Source: Deltaproteobacteria bacterium (lineage in GTDB: Bacteria > Desulfobacterota > DSM-4660 > Desulfatiglandales > Desulfatiglandaceae). Taken from it: a stretch of DNA of 46,170 nt. The translations under genes were made by a program, and so were the position numbers. The stretch's first letter is position 1. Every line of letters begins with the position of its first letter. The notes beneath the pieces were generated by a model. That model had not been told where the DNA came from. It searched no databases and saw only the letters and a program-made list of their open reading frames with translations. The stretch spans positions 1 to 46,170 of the forward strand of contig JAFDIS010000018.1 of assembly GCA_019307945.1 (NCBI GenBank), in the 5' to 3' direction. Shown piece after piece: positions 24,574 to 33,626 of the stretch.

Positions 24574-27288
24574 CTAAAAAATACCACCCACGGTGAACTC
24601 CCAGTTACCCGAATCTTCGCCTTCCCTGCGATCGAGGTTCTTCCCGTATTCCAGGCGAAGGGGACCTATGGGAGAATACCAGCGAATGCCCGCCCCGGCC
24701 GTCCTCCTGATTCCGGAGAATGTCCAGCTCTCATCCTTCTCAAAGACATTTCCCGCGTCGAAGAACACCAGACCCACGATACCCTGTTCAGCCACGAGTG
24801 GAAACCGATATTCCAGGTTATACACCATCATCTTCTCGCCGCCGATGCGGTCCCCCGTGGCGGGATCCACGGGGGAGATGGAGGCGTAGTCGAATCCCCG
24901 GACGGAATTGATCCCCCCGAGCCTGAACTTCTGATACACCGGCAGATCCCCGCCCGATCTCCTGGTCACGTACCCCCATCGGCCCTGAACCAGGAAAACG
25001 GTGTCCCAGATCACGGGAAAATACCATGCGGAGCGGGCCCTGTACTTGTTGAAATAGGCGTCTCCACCCAACAATCCGCCCGCGTATTCGAAAGAGAGAC
25101 TGTTAACGGACCCCTCGTGCGTGTTCCATGGTCGATCCTTGCTGTCGCGCCGGATCCCGATGGTGATGCTGCTCGTGACGTTGCTTCCCTCCATGTCCTT
25201 TATGACCTGACTGGCCTCATCCGCTATGTCACTGATATCCGCGTTGTCATAGGCGTAGCCCACGGACCCGCGGGTGAACTCATCGAGCCCCAGGCCCGTG
25301 AGCGGGAATCCCACGGAAAGGCCCACCCCGAGGCTGTCCTTGGTGTATTCGTCGTACTCCCTCTCCCACTTGTAAAGATCGAAAGACGTGGACAGCGGCC
25401 GATCAAAGAGCCACGGCTCGATAAAGCGAATATCGTACTGGCTGGACTTGGATCCCAGGCGCGCCGAGGTCGAGATCTTTTGTCCCCTTCCCATCAGGTT
25501 GTTCTGTGAGACCTGAAACGTGGCGATGGCCTTGTCCACGGAACTGTACCCGGCGCCGATGCTGAAAGATCCCGTACGCCGCTCCTTCACGTTGACGTCC
25601 AGGATCATGCTGTCGTCACTGCTCCCCTTCTTGGTTCGAACTTCCACGTCCTCGAAAAACCCCAACCGATGAAGATTCTGGGTGCTCCTGCGAAGCGCTT
25701 TCCCGCTGAAGTATTCTCCCTCGACGGCCTTCAGCTCCCGGCGGATCACCTTGTCCCTCGTTATGTTGTTGCCCGTGATGTTGATCCGTTCAAAGCGGAC
25801 TTTCTTTCCCTTGGAAATTCGGTAGGTGATATCCACCACCTTCTTTTCCTCGTTCTCCTTCGTGGCGGGCACCACTTCCGCATAGGCATAGCCCACATCC
25901 GCATAGCGGTTTCGAAGGGAAAGGATGTCTTTGCGCACCACCTCGCGGTTGAAAACTTTCTCCTTTCCGATGCGGACCACCTCGAGCAATTTTTCCTGGG
26001 GTTCGATCAGGTCGCCCTCCACGGTAACGGCTCCCACGCCGAACTGCTCACCCTCCTCCAGTTCGATGGCGATGTGAAGACCGTCACCCTCCACGTAAGT
26101 CACGCGTGGTTCTCCCACCTTGGCCCTGATGAACCCGTGATTGTGGTAGAAGGCGGCGATCTTGTGAACGTCGAACTCGAGCTTTTTCTTGTCCAGGTAT
26201 CCCGACTCCGTAATCCATGAAAAGAGGCCCTTTTCACTGGTCTCCATGATGTCGCGCAACTCGTCGTCGTCAAAGGCCTTGTTGCCCAGGAATTCGATCT
26301 TTGTGACGTACACCTTGTCGTGTTCTTTTATCTGGTAAGTCAGGAGCACCTGGTTGTCTTCCATTTCTTCCGTTTTCACCTCTATCTCGGCGTTGTAATA
26401 TCCCTTTTGCCGATAGAAGTCCTTGAGCCGATTGATGCTCTGTTTGACGCGATTGCGATCCAGGATCTCATATAATTTGATTCCTGTCTCAGCGCGGAGG
26501 TCTTCATCCTTGATCTCATCGTTGCCTTCGAATTTGATCCGGCCGATGGAAGGCTTCTCCGTGACACGAAACACGATTTCTTTCCCGCGGGGACCGTCCT
26601 CCGTTTCCATCCGAACGTCGTTGAAGAAGCGCATCTTGTAGATATTCCTCAGGTCTTCATTGAGCCTTCCCTCGTCGAGTCGATCGCCGGGTTTCGTTTT
26701 CACCACGGCCAGGACGGCCTCTTTTTCAATGCGCTGATTTCCCTCCACGCGGACCGCGTCCACAATGACTACGCCGGCGATCTGGTTGTCCACGCTCACC
26801 GCCACACGATCGGCCGCCTCGCTCAGTTGGTCGACGTCCTCCGCCACCTGGTAGATGAAAAAGGGCTCTCTCTTGCCCGACGTATCGACCACCTCGATGT
26901 CCACACTGATTCTCTTTCCGATCTGCGTGAGGCTTCCCGACAGGACCCAATCCGCCTTCAGGTCCCTGCCGATGCGGACGAGTTCCTCCTTTTGGAAGAG
27001 GGGAAGAAAGGCCAGGGGATGTGCATTCACCCGTTTCGGGTCCACGGTCCGCAGGCCCCGTCGATTGAGCCTGGAAGACACCATCTCCTGGAATCCCTGC
27101 TTCAAGTGCCCCAGCGACTCCAGGGCATGGATCCTGAAAGGCAGCACGGCCGTCACCGGCCCTTTCTTCCCGGCCGTGGCGATGCCCTGGGAGAAGACCA
27201 CGAAAAAAAGGGTCCACGCCACCGCCGTCAACAACCGGGCGCAAGGACCCCTGAAGAATCCATATACATCGTCAATGTAGTTTTCCAC
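24574..27288 (-). CDS. bamA: BamA outer-membrane assembly protein with an extra N-terminal domain
   Basis: This protein, about 904 residues, is the core of the outer-membrane protein insertion machine. A signal segment (19-39: LLTAVAWTLFFVVFSQGIATA) is followed by an unusual domain at about 43-172 (VTAVLPFRIH, FQEMVSSRLNRRGLRTVD, ADWVLSGSLTQIGKRISV) that resembles TolB-N/CsgG-like folds. Five POTRA domains follow, starting near VDAVRVEGNQ, GRIKFEGNDE, TKIEFLGNKA, GAVTVEGDLI and ERINITGNNI. A 16-strand barrel comes next, with the VRGF loop motif (GGINSVRGFDY) and a C-terminal phenylalanine. GTG 27288 overlaps lolD by 17 bases. A TTG 18 codons later would give a shorter n-region. Typical BamA is about 800 residues. 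Confidence 0.92.
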   Translation of the reverse strand: MENYIDDVYGFFRGPCARLLTAVAWTLFFVVFSQGIATAGKKGPVTAVLPFRIHALESLGHLKQGFQEMVSSRLNRRGLRTVDPKRVNAHPLAFLPLFQKEELVRIGRDLKADWVLSGSLTQIGKRISVDIEVVDTSGKREPFFIYQVAEDVDQLSEAADRVAVSVDNQIAGVVIVDAVRVEGNQRIEKEAVLAVVKTKPGDRLDEGRLNEDLRNIYKMRFFNDVRMETEDGPRGKEIVFRVTEKPSIGRIKFEGNDEIKDEDLRAETGIKLYEILDRNRVKQSINRLKDFYRQKGYYNAEIEVKTEEMEDNQVLLTYQIKEHDKVYVTKIEFLGNKAFDDDELRDIMETSEKGLFSWITESGYLDKKKLEFDVHKIAAFYHNHGFIRAKVGEPRVTYVEGDGLHIAIELEEGEQFGVGAVTVEGDLIEPQEKLLEVVRIGKEKVFNREVVRKDILSLRNRYADVGYAYAEVVPATKENEEKKVVDITYRISKGKKVRFERINITGNNITRDKVIRRELKAVEGEYFSGKALRRSTQNLHRLGFFEDVEVRTKKGSSDDSMILDVNVKERRTGSFSIGAGYSSVDKAIATFQVSQNNLMGRGQKISTSARLGSKSSQYDIRFIEPWLFDRPLSTSFDLYKWEREYDEYTKDSLGVGLSVGFPLTGLGLDEFTRGSVGYAYDNADISDIADEASQVIKDMEGSNVTSSITIGIRRDSKDRPWNTHEGSVNSLSFEYAGGLLGGDAYFNKYRARSAWYFPVIWDTVFLVQGRWGYVTRRSGGDLPVYQKFRLGGINSVRGFDYASISPVDPATGDRIGGEKMMVYNLEYRFPLVAEQGIVGLVFFDAGNVFEKDESWTFSGIRRTAGAGIRWYSPIGPLRLEYGKNLDRREGEDSGNWEFTVGGIF

Positions 27289-27934
27289 CGGACAATTCCA
27301 TCTGTTTGGACGTGCTGCGGGCCAGGCTTTGGTTATGGGTCGCCAGAACCATGGACAACCCCGCCTCATTCTGCAGCCTGCGCAGAAGTTCAGCGATTTC
27401 GCGACCCGTCTGCCAATCCAGGTTTCCCGTCGGCTCATCGGCCAGCAAGAGCTTCGGTCCCATGACCAATGCCCTTGCGATGGCCACACGCTGCTGTTCC
27501 CCTCCTGAAAGTTCTCCGGTCCTGTGTGTCATACGTCCTTCGAGGCCCACCCGTCGTAAGGCCTCCTCGGCCATGCCGTAGGCGGTCCGCTTCGGGTACC
27601 TGGCGATCAGGGCGGGCATCATTGTGTTCTCCACTGCGTTGAACTCGGGGAGCAGATGGTGAAACTGGAACACAAAACCGATCTCCTTATTCCTGAGCCT
27701 GCACAGGCTCGGCTCGTCCATTGCGTAAAGGTCCCTGTCATTGAATCTCACCGAGCCCTCGCTGGGCGGCTCAAGGCTTCCCATGATATGGAGCAATGTG
27801 GACTTTCCCTCCCCGGAAGCACCCATGATGGAGATGCTTTCCCCCTCCCGCACCTCCAGATCGATCCCTCGAAGGACTTCGATCGTGTTGCCGCGATGGT
27901 CGAAAGATTTGTGTATGTTCTCCAGTACCAGCAT
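27272..27934 (-). CDS. lolD: Lipoprotein-releasing ABC transporter ATPase LolD
   Basis: This 220-residue MacB/LolD-type ATPase has Walker A GASGEGKST (38-46), a Q-loop in GFVFQFHHLLPEFN, signature LSGGEQQR (142-149), Walker B LLLADEPTGNLD (162-173) and the switch histidine in ATHNQSLA. The FHHLLPEF block is characteristic of LolD. It powers release of lipoproteins from the inner membrane together with the LolC/E protein encoded just upstream. Its end overlaps the bamA start, so the two are probably coupled. Confidence 0.93.
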   Translation of the reverse strand: MLVLENIHKSFDHRGNTIEVLRGIDLEVREGESISIMGASGEGKSTLLHIMGSLEPPSEGSVRFNDRDLYAMDEPSLCRLRNKEIGFVFQFHHLLPEFNAVENTMMPALIARYPKRTAYGMAEEALRRVGLEGRMTHRTGELSGGEQQRVAIARALVMGPKLLLADEPTGNLDWQTGREIAELLRRLQNEAGLSMVLATHNQSLARSTSKQMELSGGKLH

Positions 27935-27991
27935 CTCGGATTCTTTCCAGGGCGACCCTCGCCCCGGCGGGGCAGCCGGGTCAATCCGTCA

Positions 27992-29218
27992 TCACTCGTA
28001 TCGAATCGCCTCCACGGGATCGAGTCTTGCCGCATGCCAGGAAGGATAGATGGTGCTCAGGAACGAAATCAGCACGGCCGATCCTGCAACGAACAACACG
28101 TCCAGTGACTCAACCCGTACCGGGAGCGTGGAAATGTAATAGACATCGGAAGGCAGGGAGATGAACTTGTACTTCGCCAGAAGATGGCATATGCCCAGCC
28201 CCGACAAGAGCCCGGCCAGGGTCCCGATCACCCCCACCATGAGTCCCTGGAGCATGAAAACCGCCATGACACTCCTGGATGAGGCTCCTATAGCACGTAA
28301 GATCGCTATATCCTTTGTCTTTTCCATTACCACCATGACCAGCGTGCTGATGATGTTCAACGCACCCACCAGCACGATCATGGTGAGGATGACAAACATG
28401 GTCACCTTTTCCAGCTTGAGCGCGGAAAAGAGGTTTCGGTTCATCATCTTCCAGTCTTTTGTCCAGTAGGGATACCCCAACCTTTCCTGGATCGCCTTGG
28501 CCACGGTGTTGGACCGATCCACGTCTCGTACCCGCACCTCCAGTCCCGTCACCCGGTCGCCCAGCCCCAGGAACTCCTGGGCCTCCCGGAGGCCCACAAA
28601 GACCATGGACGCATCGTACTCGTACATCCCTGAGTCGAACAGCGCCTTGACCAGGAACTTCTTTGTCTGAGGCACCCTGCCCATCGGCGTCAGACGTCCC
28701 TCGGGGGCCACCACCTTGATGATATCACCTTCATGGGCTCCAATCTGCTTGGCCAGTTCCTGACCCAGGATAATCGCGGGAGGACCCGGCCCCCTTTCTC
28801 TCAGGGAGGGCAGGGCTCCCTCCCGGATCATCGAAGTGATATTGAGGACCTCTCCTACGGTTCGTGGGTCAATACCCCTGAGCAACGCCCCTGAAATGCG
28901 GCCCGCGTTATTGACCATCACCTGACCGTATACGAAAGGAGTTACGGCCTTTACCCCCGGGACCTCCATTACGCGACCTGCCACCCGCACGTGATCACCG
29001 TAGGGCCCACCGTAGCTCATGACGAGGACATGGGCATTGACGCCCAGGATCTTCCCCATGAGATCAGCCCTGAATCCGTTCATAACGGACAGCACCACGA
29101 TCAGCGCCATGACGCCCACCATGACTCCCAGCACGGAAATGACCGAAATTACGCTTATGAAGGCCTGCTTCCGCTTGGCCCGCAGGTATCGGAACCCTAG
29201 GAACAGTTCAAAGAGCAT
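27992..29218 (-). CDS. lolE: Lipoprotein-releasing ABC transporter permease LolC/LolE
   Basis: This 408-residue inner-membrane protein has one N-terminal membrane helix (VISVISVLGVMVGVMALIVV), a large periplasmic MacB-type domain (about 50-255) and three C-terminal helices of the FtsX type, ending YPSWHAARLDPVEAIRYE. Only one LolC/E gene is present, so it probably forms a homodimer as in LolF-type systems; the LolE label is therefore nominal. ATG 29218 has AGGA 11 bases upstream. The GTG three codons earlier lies too close to it. The gene is 13 bases after lysS. Confidence 0.9.
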   Translation of the reverse strand: MLFELFLGFRYLRAKRKQAFISVISVISVLGVMVGVMALIVVLSVMNGFRADLMGKILGVNAHVLVMSYGGPYGDHVRVAGRVMEVPGVKAVTPFVYGQVMVNNAGRISGALLRGIDPRTVGEVLNITSMIREGALPSLRERGPGPPAIILGQELAKQIGAHEGDIIKVVAPEGRLTPMGRVPQTKKFLVKALFDSGMYEYDASMVFVGLREAQEFLGLGDRVTGLEVRVRDVDRSNTVAKAIQERLGYPYWTKDWKMMNRNLFSALKLEKVTMFVILTMIVLVGALNIISTLVMVVMEKTKDIAILRAIGASSRSVMAVFMLQGLMVGVIGTLAGLLSGLGICHLLAKYKFISLPSDVYYISTLPVRVESLDVLFVAGSAVLISFLSTIYPSWHAARLDPVEAIRYE

Positions 29219-29231
29219 GGGCGTCACTGTC

Positions 29232-30710
29232 CTATTTGTGCCTCATATGGGGGAAAAGAATGACATCCCGGATGGAAGGCGAATCGGTCAGCAGCATGAC
29301 GAGCCTGTCGATACCTATGCCTTCCCCGGCGGTGGGCGGCATTCCGTGCTCCAGGGCAATGAGGTAATCCTCGTCCATGAATTGGGCCTCTTGATCGCCG
29401 GCCTCTCGCAACGATACCTGATGCTCGAACCGTTTCCGCTGGTCAACCGGATCATTCAGTTCGGTGAAGGCGTTGGCGATCTCCCAGCCCCCGATGAAAA
29501 GTTCGAAACGGTCAGTGACGGCCGGATCGTCGTCGTTTCTCCTGGACAGGGGAGAAACCTCCGTGGGGTACCCGGTCACAAAGGTCGGCTGGACCAGCTT
29601 GGGCTCCACCAGATGATCAAACAGCTTGGTGAGCAATGTCCCGTGGCCGTCTCTATCAGTGACATTGAGTTCCAGGGAACGGGCCAGTTTCAAAGCCTCT
29701 TCCCTCGAGCCCAGCACGTTTTCGGGGGCGCCGCCAAGATCGGTCAGGGCCTCGAACAGGGCGATCCGCTTCCATGGGGCCTCGAAGTCGATGGTCTGCC
29801 CCCGGTAGGTTATGGTGCGGGCCCCGATGACCTCATCCAGAATGTGAGCGAACAGCGCCTCGGTGAGCGCCATGAGGTCTTCGTACGTGGCATAGGCCAT
29901 GTAGAATTCCAGCATGGTGAACTCAGGGTTGTGCTTGATGCTTATTCCCTCGTTTCGAAAATTGCGATTGATCTCGAAGACCCGCTCCAGCCCCCCCACC
30001 ACGAGGCGTTTGAGATAGAGCTCGGGCGCCACCCGCAGGTAGAGGTCCATGCCCAGAGCATTATGGAACGTCTTGAAGGGCCTTGCCGTGGCACCCCCGG
30101 GAATCGGGTGCATCATGGGAGTTTCAACTTCAAGGAAATCTCTTGCCGTGAAAAACTCCCTCACCGCCTGTATGATGCGGCTCCTCCTGACAAAGACCTC
30201 CTTGACCTCGTCGTTTACAATGAGGTCGAGGTAGCGCCGGCGATAGCGGGTCTCCACGTCGGTCAGCCCGTGCCACTTCTCGGGCAGAGGCCTGAGTGAT
30301 TTGGAGAGCAGGCGGATCTCTTCCGCCTGGATGGTGAGTTCATCGGTCTTGGTGCGAAAGAAAGGCCCCTTGACAAGGATGAAATCCCCGATGTCCATGA
30401 GCTTGAACATGGCGAAGGACGCCTCCCCCACCTTGTCCTTGCGCACATAGGCCTGCATCCTTCCCGTGCGGTCCTTGATGTGTATGAATGAGGCCTTTCC
30501 GAAGTCCCTTCGGGACATGATCCTGCCGGCCACTGAAAAGGATCCGGTTCCTCGATCCAGCGCCTCCCGGTCCATTCCGCCGAAGCGTTCGCGGGCCTCG
30601 AGCAGGGTCAGGTCCACGCCCGGCGCGGGAGGATAGAGCCTCACGCCCATGTCCTCCAGCTTCCTTGCTTTGTTCAATCTGTCTTCGACAACCCCGCTTT
30701 TCTTCTCCAT
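29232..30710 (-). CDS. lysS: Lysyl-tRNA synthetase, class II
   Basis: This 492-residue enzyme has an N-terminal OB-fold ([20 protein letters not shown]) that binds the anticodon. The class II catalytic core follows, with motif 2 ([20 protein letters not shown]) and motif 3 ([13 protein letters not shown]). [13 protein letters not shown] is typical of LysRS. ATG 30710 fits the usual family N-terminus ([18 protein letters not shown]). A TTG nine codons upstream is possible but without a ribosome site. It is the first gene of the long envelope cluster. Confidence 0.95.
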   Translation of the reverse strand: MEKKSGVVEDRLNKARKLEDMGVRLYPPAPGVDLTLLEARERFGGMDREALDRGTGSFSVAGRIMSRRDFGKASFIHIKDRTGRMQAYVRKDKVGEASFAMFKLMDIGDFILVKGPFFRTKTDELTIQAEEIRLLSKSLRPLPEKWHGLTDVETRYRRRYLDLIVNDEVKEVFVRRSRIIQAVREFFTARDFLEVETPMMHPIPGGATARPFKTFHNALGMDLYLRVAPELYLKRLVVGGLERVFEINRNFRNEGISIKHNPEFTMLEFYMAYATYEDLMALTEALFAHILDEVIGARTITYRGQTIDFEAPWKRIALFEALTDLGGAPENVLGSREEALKLARSLELNVTDRDGHGTLLTKLFDHLVEPKLVQPTFVTGYPTEVSPLSRRNDDDPAVTDRFELFIGGWEIANAFTELNDPVDQRKRFEHQVSLREAGDQEAQFMDEDYLIALEHGMPPTAGEGIGIDRLVMLLTDSPSIRDVILFPHMRHK

Positions 30711-30870
30711 GCGTTCCACGCCGCTTTCTTTTTCCAACCGTCACGGGCCCGGGAAGCCCATATCGGTACCGATCTTTCGGCCTCCATCCCCTCTCCGGAA
30801 GAAGGCCCCTCGCTTCGTCCTTGCTTTGGATTTTCCCAGTATTTACAACGAGACAGGCTTAAAACGTATT

Positions 30871-30899
30871 TTTTTAATTCAATTACCGGGGTGAGTCAA
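30871..30899 (-). promoter_or_regulatory. Candidate promoter of the lysS-lol-bam-lpx cluster
   Basis: On the minus strand TTGACT (30899-30894) and TAAAAA (30876-30871) are separated by 17 bases in an AT-rich patch, about 160 bases before the lysS ATG. Five of six and four of six bases match consensus. Confidence 0.5.
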
Positions 30900-30902
30900 G
30901 GT

Positions 30903-30938
30903 AAAAGGGCCTCTCCCTCTCGGGTGTTTTCAGGGCCC
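30903..30938 (-). terminator. Possible terminator after the cupin gene
   Basis: On the minus strand GGGCC (30938-30934 side) pairs with GGCCC (30911-30907) around an inner CCC-GAGA-GGG stem, followed by TTTT. It sits just upstream of the lysS promoter and would separate the two units. Confidence 0.45.
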
Positions 30939-31047
30939 GGGGAATGATCTACGCGTCTTCCGGGTCGCACCCCGGTCCCCGCCGGGTGGAAACCGTATCC
31001 CGTGAAAAGGACCCTTTCGGTGGTTTCGGATGGAATGTCGTCTTTCC

Positions 31048-31371
31048 TCAGGGCAGGAAATCTTCTCGCACCGGAGAAAAAACCTCGATGATCACCGCGT
31101 CCTCCAGCACCTCGGCCCCGTGGGGCACGTTGCCCGGGATGCACCAACTGTCTCCGGGCTCCGCCACGTGCCGTTCGCCCTCCACCTGCATCACGATCTT
31201 TCCGGAGACTACGTACCCGGTCTGCTCATGGGGATGGCTGTGCTCGGGCAGCACATGACCCCTGGTGAGCCGAAATTCGGCCATCAAAGTCTTTTCACCC
31301 CAGCAAACGGCCTTGAGACGAACCCCCTCGGCAGGACTCTTGTATCCTTCATCGGTCTTCTTGCTGAACAT
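31048..31371 (-). CDS. Cupin-domain protein
   Basis: This 107-residue single cupin barrel has motif 1 GHVLPEHSHPHEQTGYVVSG, with probable metal ligands His44, His46 and Glu49 or Gln50. Motif 2 is PGDSWCIPGNVPHG, with His84. Small cupins of this type bind a divalent metal and may be isomerases, dioxygenases or sensors. No substrate can be assigned. A strong AAGGAGGAGAC precedes the ATG. It is the last gene of the minus-strand group with the nitroreductase and the dehydrogenase. Confidence 0.82.
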   Translation of the reverse strand: MFSKKTDEGYKSPAEGVRLKAVCWGEKTLMAEFRLTRGHVLPEHSHPHEQTGYVVSGKIVMQVEGERHVAEPGDSWCIPGNVPHGAEVLEDAVIIEVFSPVREDFLP

Positions 31372-31533
31372 GTCTCCTCCTTATCCGGTGCACGAATTTC
31401 CCGGCAACAACCACGAGACGGCTGATCTCTACCACACGCATCCCCGGGAAGGGGATAGGACCCGGGCCACCGGAAAATCCTCCCGATCCACACCCCGCCC
31501 TCGGCGTTCTCGCGTTCAGGCGGCCCCGAGGAT

Positions 31534-32358
31534 CTACAGCCAGACGATCCGCGGGGCCTCCCTCGTGGGCTGCCTGCGATATGAAAAGCGGGGATAGCCC
31601 ACCATCACCGCGCCATAGGCCCGATGCTCCTCCGGGATTCCCAGTGCGCGCGCCAGGGGCGGATATCCGTTGACCGCCGTGTAAAAATACCCGCCCCAGC
31701 AGCTCCCGAGACCCAGCATGGGGGCGTAGAGCTCCAGGTAAGCCAGGGCAAGGGCCCCGTCCTCGGACCCGTACCCCCAGTCCCGTTGGCCGTGGAGCAC
31801 GATCACGTGAGGTGCCCCCCGGCACACCCGCTCCTCTCCCTGGTCCCATGCAGCGGTTACACGGGCCAGGGTCGCCACGGCCGCCGGGTCGGGGCTTTGC
31901 CGAATCACATCACGCATCCAGTCAACAACCATCCCGGCCAGTTCCTTCACCCGGTCAGGATTTTTCACCACTATCCAGTGCCAGGGCTGCATGTTCTTGG
32001 CCGAAGGCGCATAGCACGCCACGCGCATCAGGGTCTCCAGTTTCTCTTTTTCCACCGGCTTTTTCTTGAAACTCCTGATGGACCGCCGCGACCGGAGAAA
32101 CTGTTCGGCCTGGGCAGAGGTGATCATGAGATCCTTCTTGATCTCCGGGCAGTCAGAAGGCGGCATGCCCTCCAGGCTGAAAGCCCCGGCCGGGCAAACC
32201 GCAACGCAGTGGCCGCAGCGTATGCAATAGTCGGCAAAGTCCTCCGAGGCCGTAGGTGGATCCTGCGGAGTCTTCATTTCAATGACCCTGGCCGGGCATT
32301 CCGCCACGCAGATCGCGTCCCGTTTGCACTTGTCCGGGTCCACCTCAAAATAAGGCAT
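31534..32358 (-). CDS. Ferredoxin-nitroreductase fusion protein
   Basis: This 274-residue protein has an N-terminal 2[4Fe-4S]-type ferredoxin domain (1-62) and a C-terminal FMN nitroreductase fold (80-274, with SRRSIRSFKKKPVEKEKL and APSAKNMQPWHWIVV). The second cluster motif is complete (Cys45, 48, 51, 55). The first reads CKRDAICVAEC, so the second ligand position is Asp14 instead of Cys, as in some archaeal ferredoxins with a labile or 3Fe/4Fe convertible cluster. The protein would pass electrons from its ferredoxin part to FMN. The substrate is unknown. GGGAGGATG lies before the start. It is 76 bases after the dehydrogenase gene. Confidence 0.88.
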   Translation of the reverse strand: MPYFEVDPDKCKRDAICVAECPARVIEMKTPQDPPTASEDFADYCIRCGHCVAVCPAGAFSLEGMPPSDCPEIKKDLMITSAQAEQFLRSRRSIRSFKKKPVEKEKLETLMRVACYAPSAKNMQPWHWIVVKNPDRVKELAGMVVDWMRDVIRQSPDPAAVATLARVTAAWDQGEERVCRGAPHVIVLHGQRDWGYGSEDGALALAYLELYAPMLGLGSCWGGYFYTAVNGYPPLARALGIPEEHRAYGAVMVGYPRFSYRRQPTREAPRIVWL

Positions 32359-32434
32359 TGCTACATCCTCCCTGACGAACGAAACGCACCAACAGGTCGG
32401 AGCAGGGGATATGCGCCTTCGGTCCCCTTTTCCA

Positions 32435-33391
32435 TTATCGATAAAGATTTTTCAGGCGCCCCAGGAATTCCCTGTCCCGCCTCTTGATGGCCTCGTCCAG
32501 ACCTTCTTTGGTAAAGTCCGTGCTGTAATCGTAAAAACCCCGCCCCGTCTTGATCCCATCGTACCCTTTGTCAACAAGCTCCTTCAAGGCCTTGGGGGAT
32601 TCGGTGGAGCTGCTGATTTCCGGGAGGAGGTTCTCGCACACCCGCAGCCAAAGCCCGAGACCTGCCAGATCCATGGTGAGCAGGGGGCCGATGCTGGCCA
32701 ACCGGAACCCTATACTTCCCTTGATGGCGTTGTCGATGTCCTCAGGGGTCGCAATGCCCGCATCGCAAAGGGCGAGGATCTCGCGAGCCATGGCGATCTG
32801 CACCCGATTGACCAGGAACCCGGGCAGCTCCCCGTGGATCTTGACCGGAACTTTCTTGATTCTGACCAGGAGATCATAGGCCGTATCAAGAGTCTCCTCC
32901 GTAGTCTCCTCCCCTTTGACCACCTCCACCGTGGGTACGATGTGCGGGGGATTGAACCAATGGGTGATCACGAGGCGCCCCTTGTTTTTCACTCTTTGCC
33001 CGATGCCTTTGAGAGTCAACGACGAGGTGTTGCTGGCAAGAATCGCCTCCGGCCTGCAAAGGGCTTCCATCCTCTCAAAGAGCTCCTGCTTGACCGTCAG
33101 GTCCTCGGGTGCCGCTTCCACGACAAAATCGCTCTCGGCCACAGCCTCTTTCAGATCAAGCGTGGTGGAAAGACGCTCAAGTGAGGGTGTGATTCGATCG
33201 TGATCCAGCAACCCCGAGTCCGCGAAAAGCCGCAGGCCTTCCTCGATATGATGGGATGCCACATCCAGGACACCTTGATTTACATCGTAAAGCGTGACCG
33301 GGAATCCTTCCATGACGAAGCTCATGGCGATCCCGTGTCCCATGATTCCCGCGCCCAACACGCCGACCTTTTGGATATCTCGAACTCCCAT
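32435..33391 (-). CDS. 3-hydroxyacyl-CoA dehydrogenase
   Basis: This 318-residue NAD-dependent enzyme of beta-oxidation or butanoate metabolism has the Rossmann motif VLGAGIMGHGIAMSF (11-25). NTSS at 121-124, the catalytic His144 in THWFNPPHIVPTVEVV with Glu156, and PGFLVNRVQ all match the family. Length fits a single-function Hbd-type enzyme without a hydratase domain. ATG 33391 is chosen because AAGGAGG lies eight bases upstream; a GTG three codons earlier overlaps that site. A hairpin (CCGAGAA/TTCTCGG, 33440-33465) lies in the leader. Exact chain-length preference is unknown. Confidence 0.9.
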   Translation of the reverse strand: MGVRDIQKVGVLGAGIMGHGIAMSFVMEGFPVTLYDVNQGVLDVASHHIEEGLRLFADSGLLDHDRITPSLERLSTTLDLKEAVAESDFVVEAAPEDLTVKQELFERMEALCRPEAILASNTSSLTLKGIGQRVKNKGRLVITHWFNPPHIVPTVEVVKGEETTEETLDTAYDLLVRIKKVPVKIHGELPGFLVNRVQIAMAREILALCDAGIATPEDIDNAIKGSIGFRLASIGPLLTMDLAGLGLWLRVCENLLPEISSSTESPKALKELVDKGYDGIKTGRGFYDYSTDFTKEGLDEAIKRRDREFLGRLKNLYR

Positions 33392-33473
33392 ACGATCCAC
33401 CTCCTTTTATCACCGCCGATTCGCACCCCCCGCTCCTTCCCGAGAAATCGGGGGGGCATTCTCGGCAACAGGG

Positions 33474-33511
33474 AAAAAGGGCCGCCTTCCTCAACCAAGA
33501 GGCGGCGGCCC
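33474..33511 (-). terminator. Rho-independent terminator of the TRAP transporter operon
   Basis: On the minus strand GGGCCGCC (33511-33504) pairs perfectly with GGCGGCCC (33486-33479), then TTTTT (33478-33474). It lies about 115 bases past the dctM stop and before the dehydrogenase gene. Confidence 0.88.
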
Positions 33512-33626
33512 TCTCCGCGTTCTTTTCGTTCGATGAAGGGAAGGCTCGGGGTCCCTCGAAGGATCCCTTTGCGTTATCAGGTGTTCCCCCAGCAGGCCCA
33601 CCCTTCTGCGGTCTACAAGCTTCCCA

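Larger units (their letters stand above)
30711..31047. other. Intergenic region between lysS and the cupin gene
   Basis: No gene is supported in these 337 bases. It holds a candidate promoter reading into lysS (30871-30899) and a hairpin with a short T run that could end the cupin transcript (30903-30938). It also contains an AT-rich segment around 30861-30885 that contrasts with the GC-rich surroundings. Confidence 0.6.
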
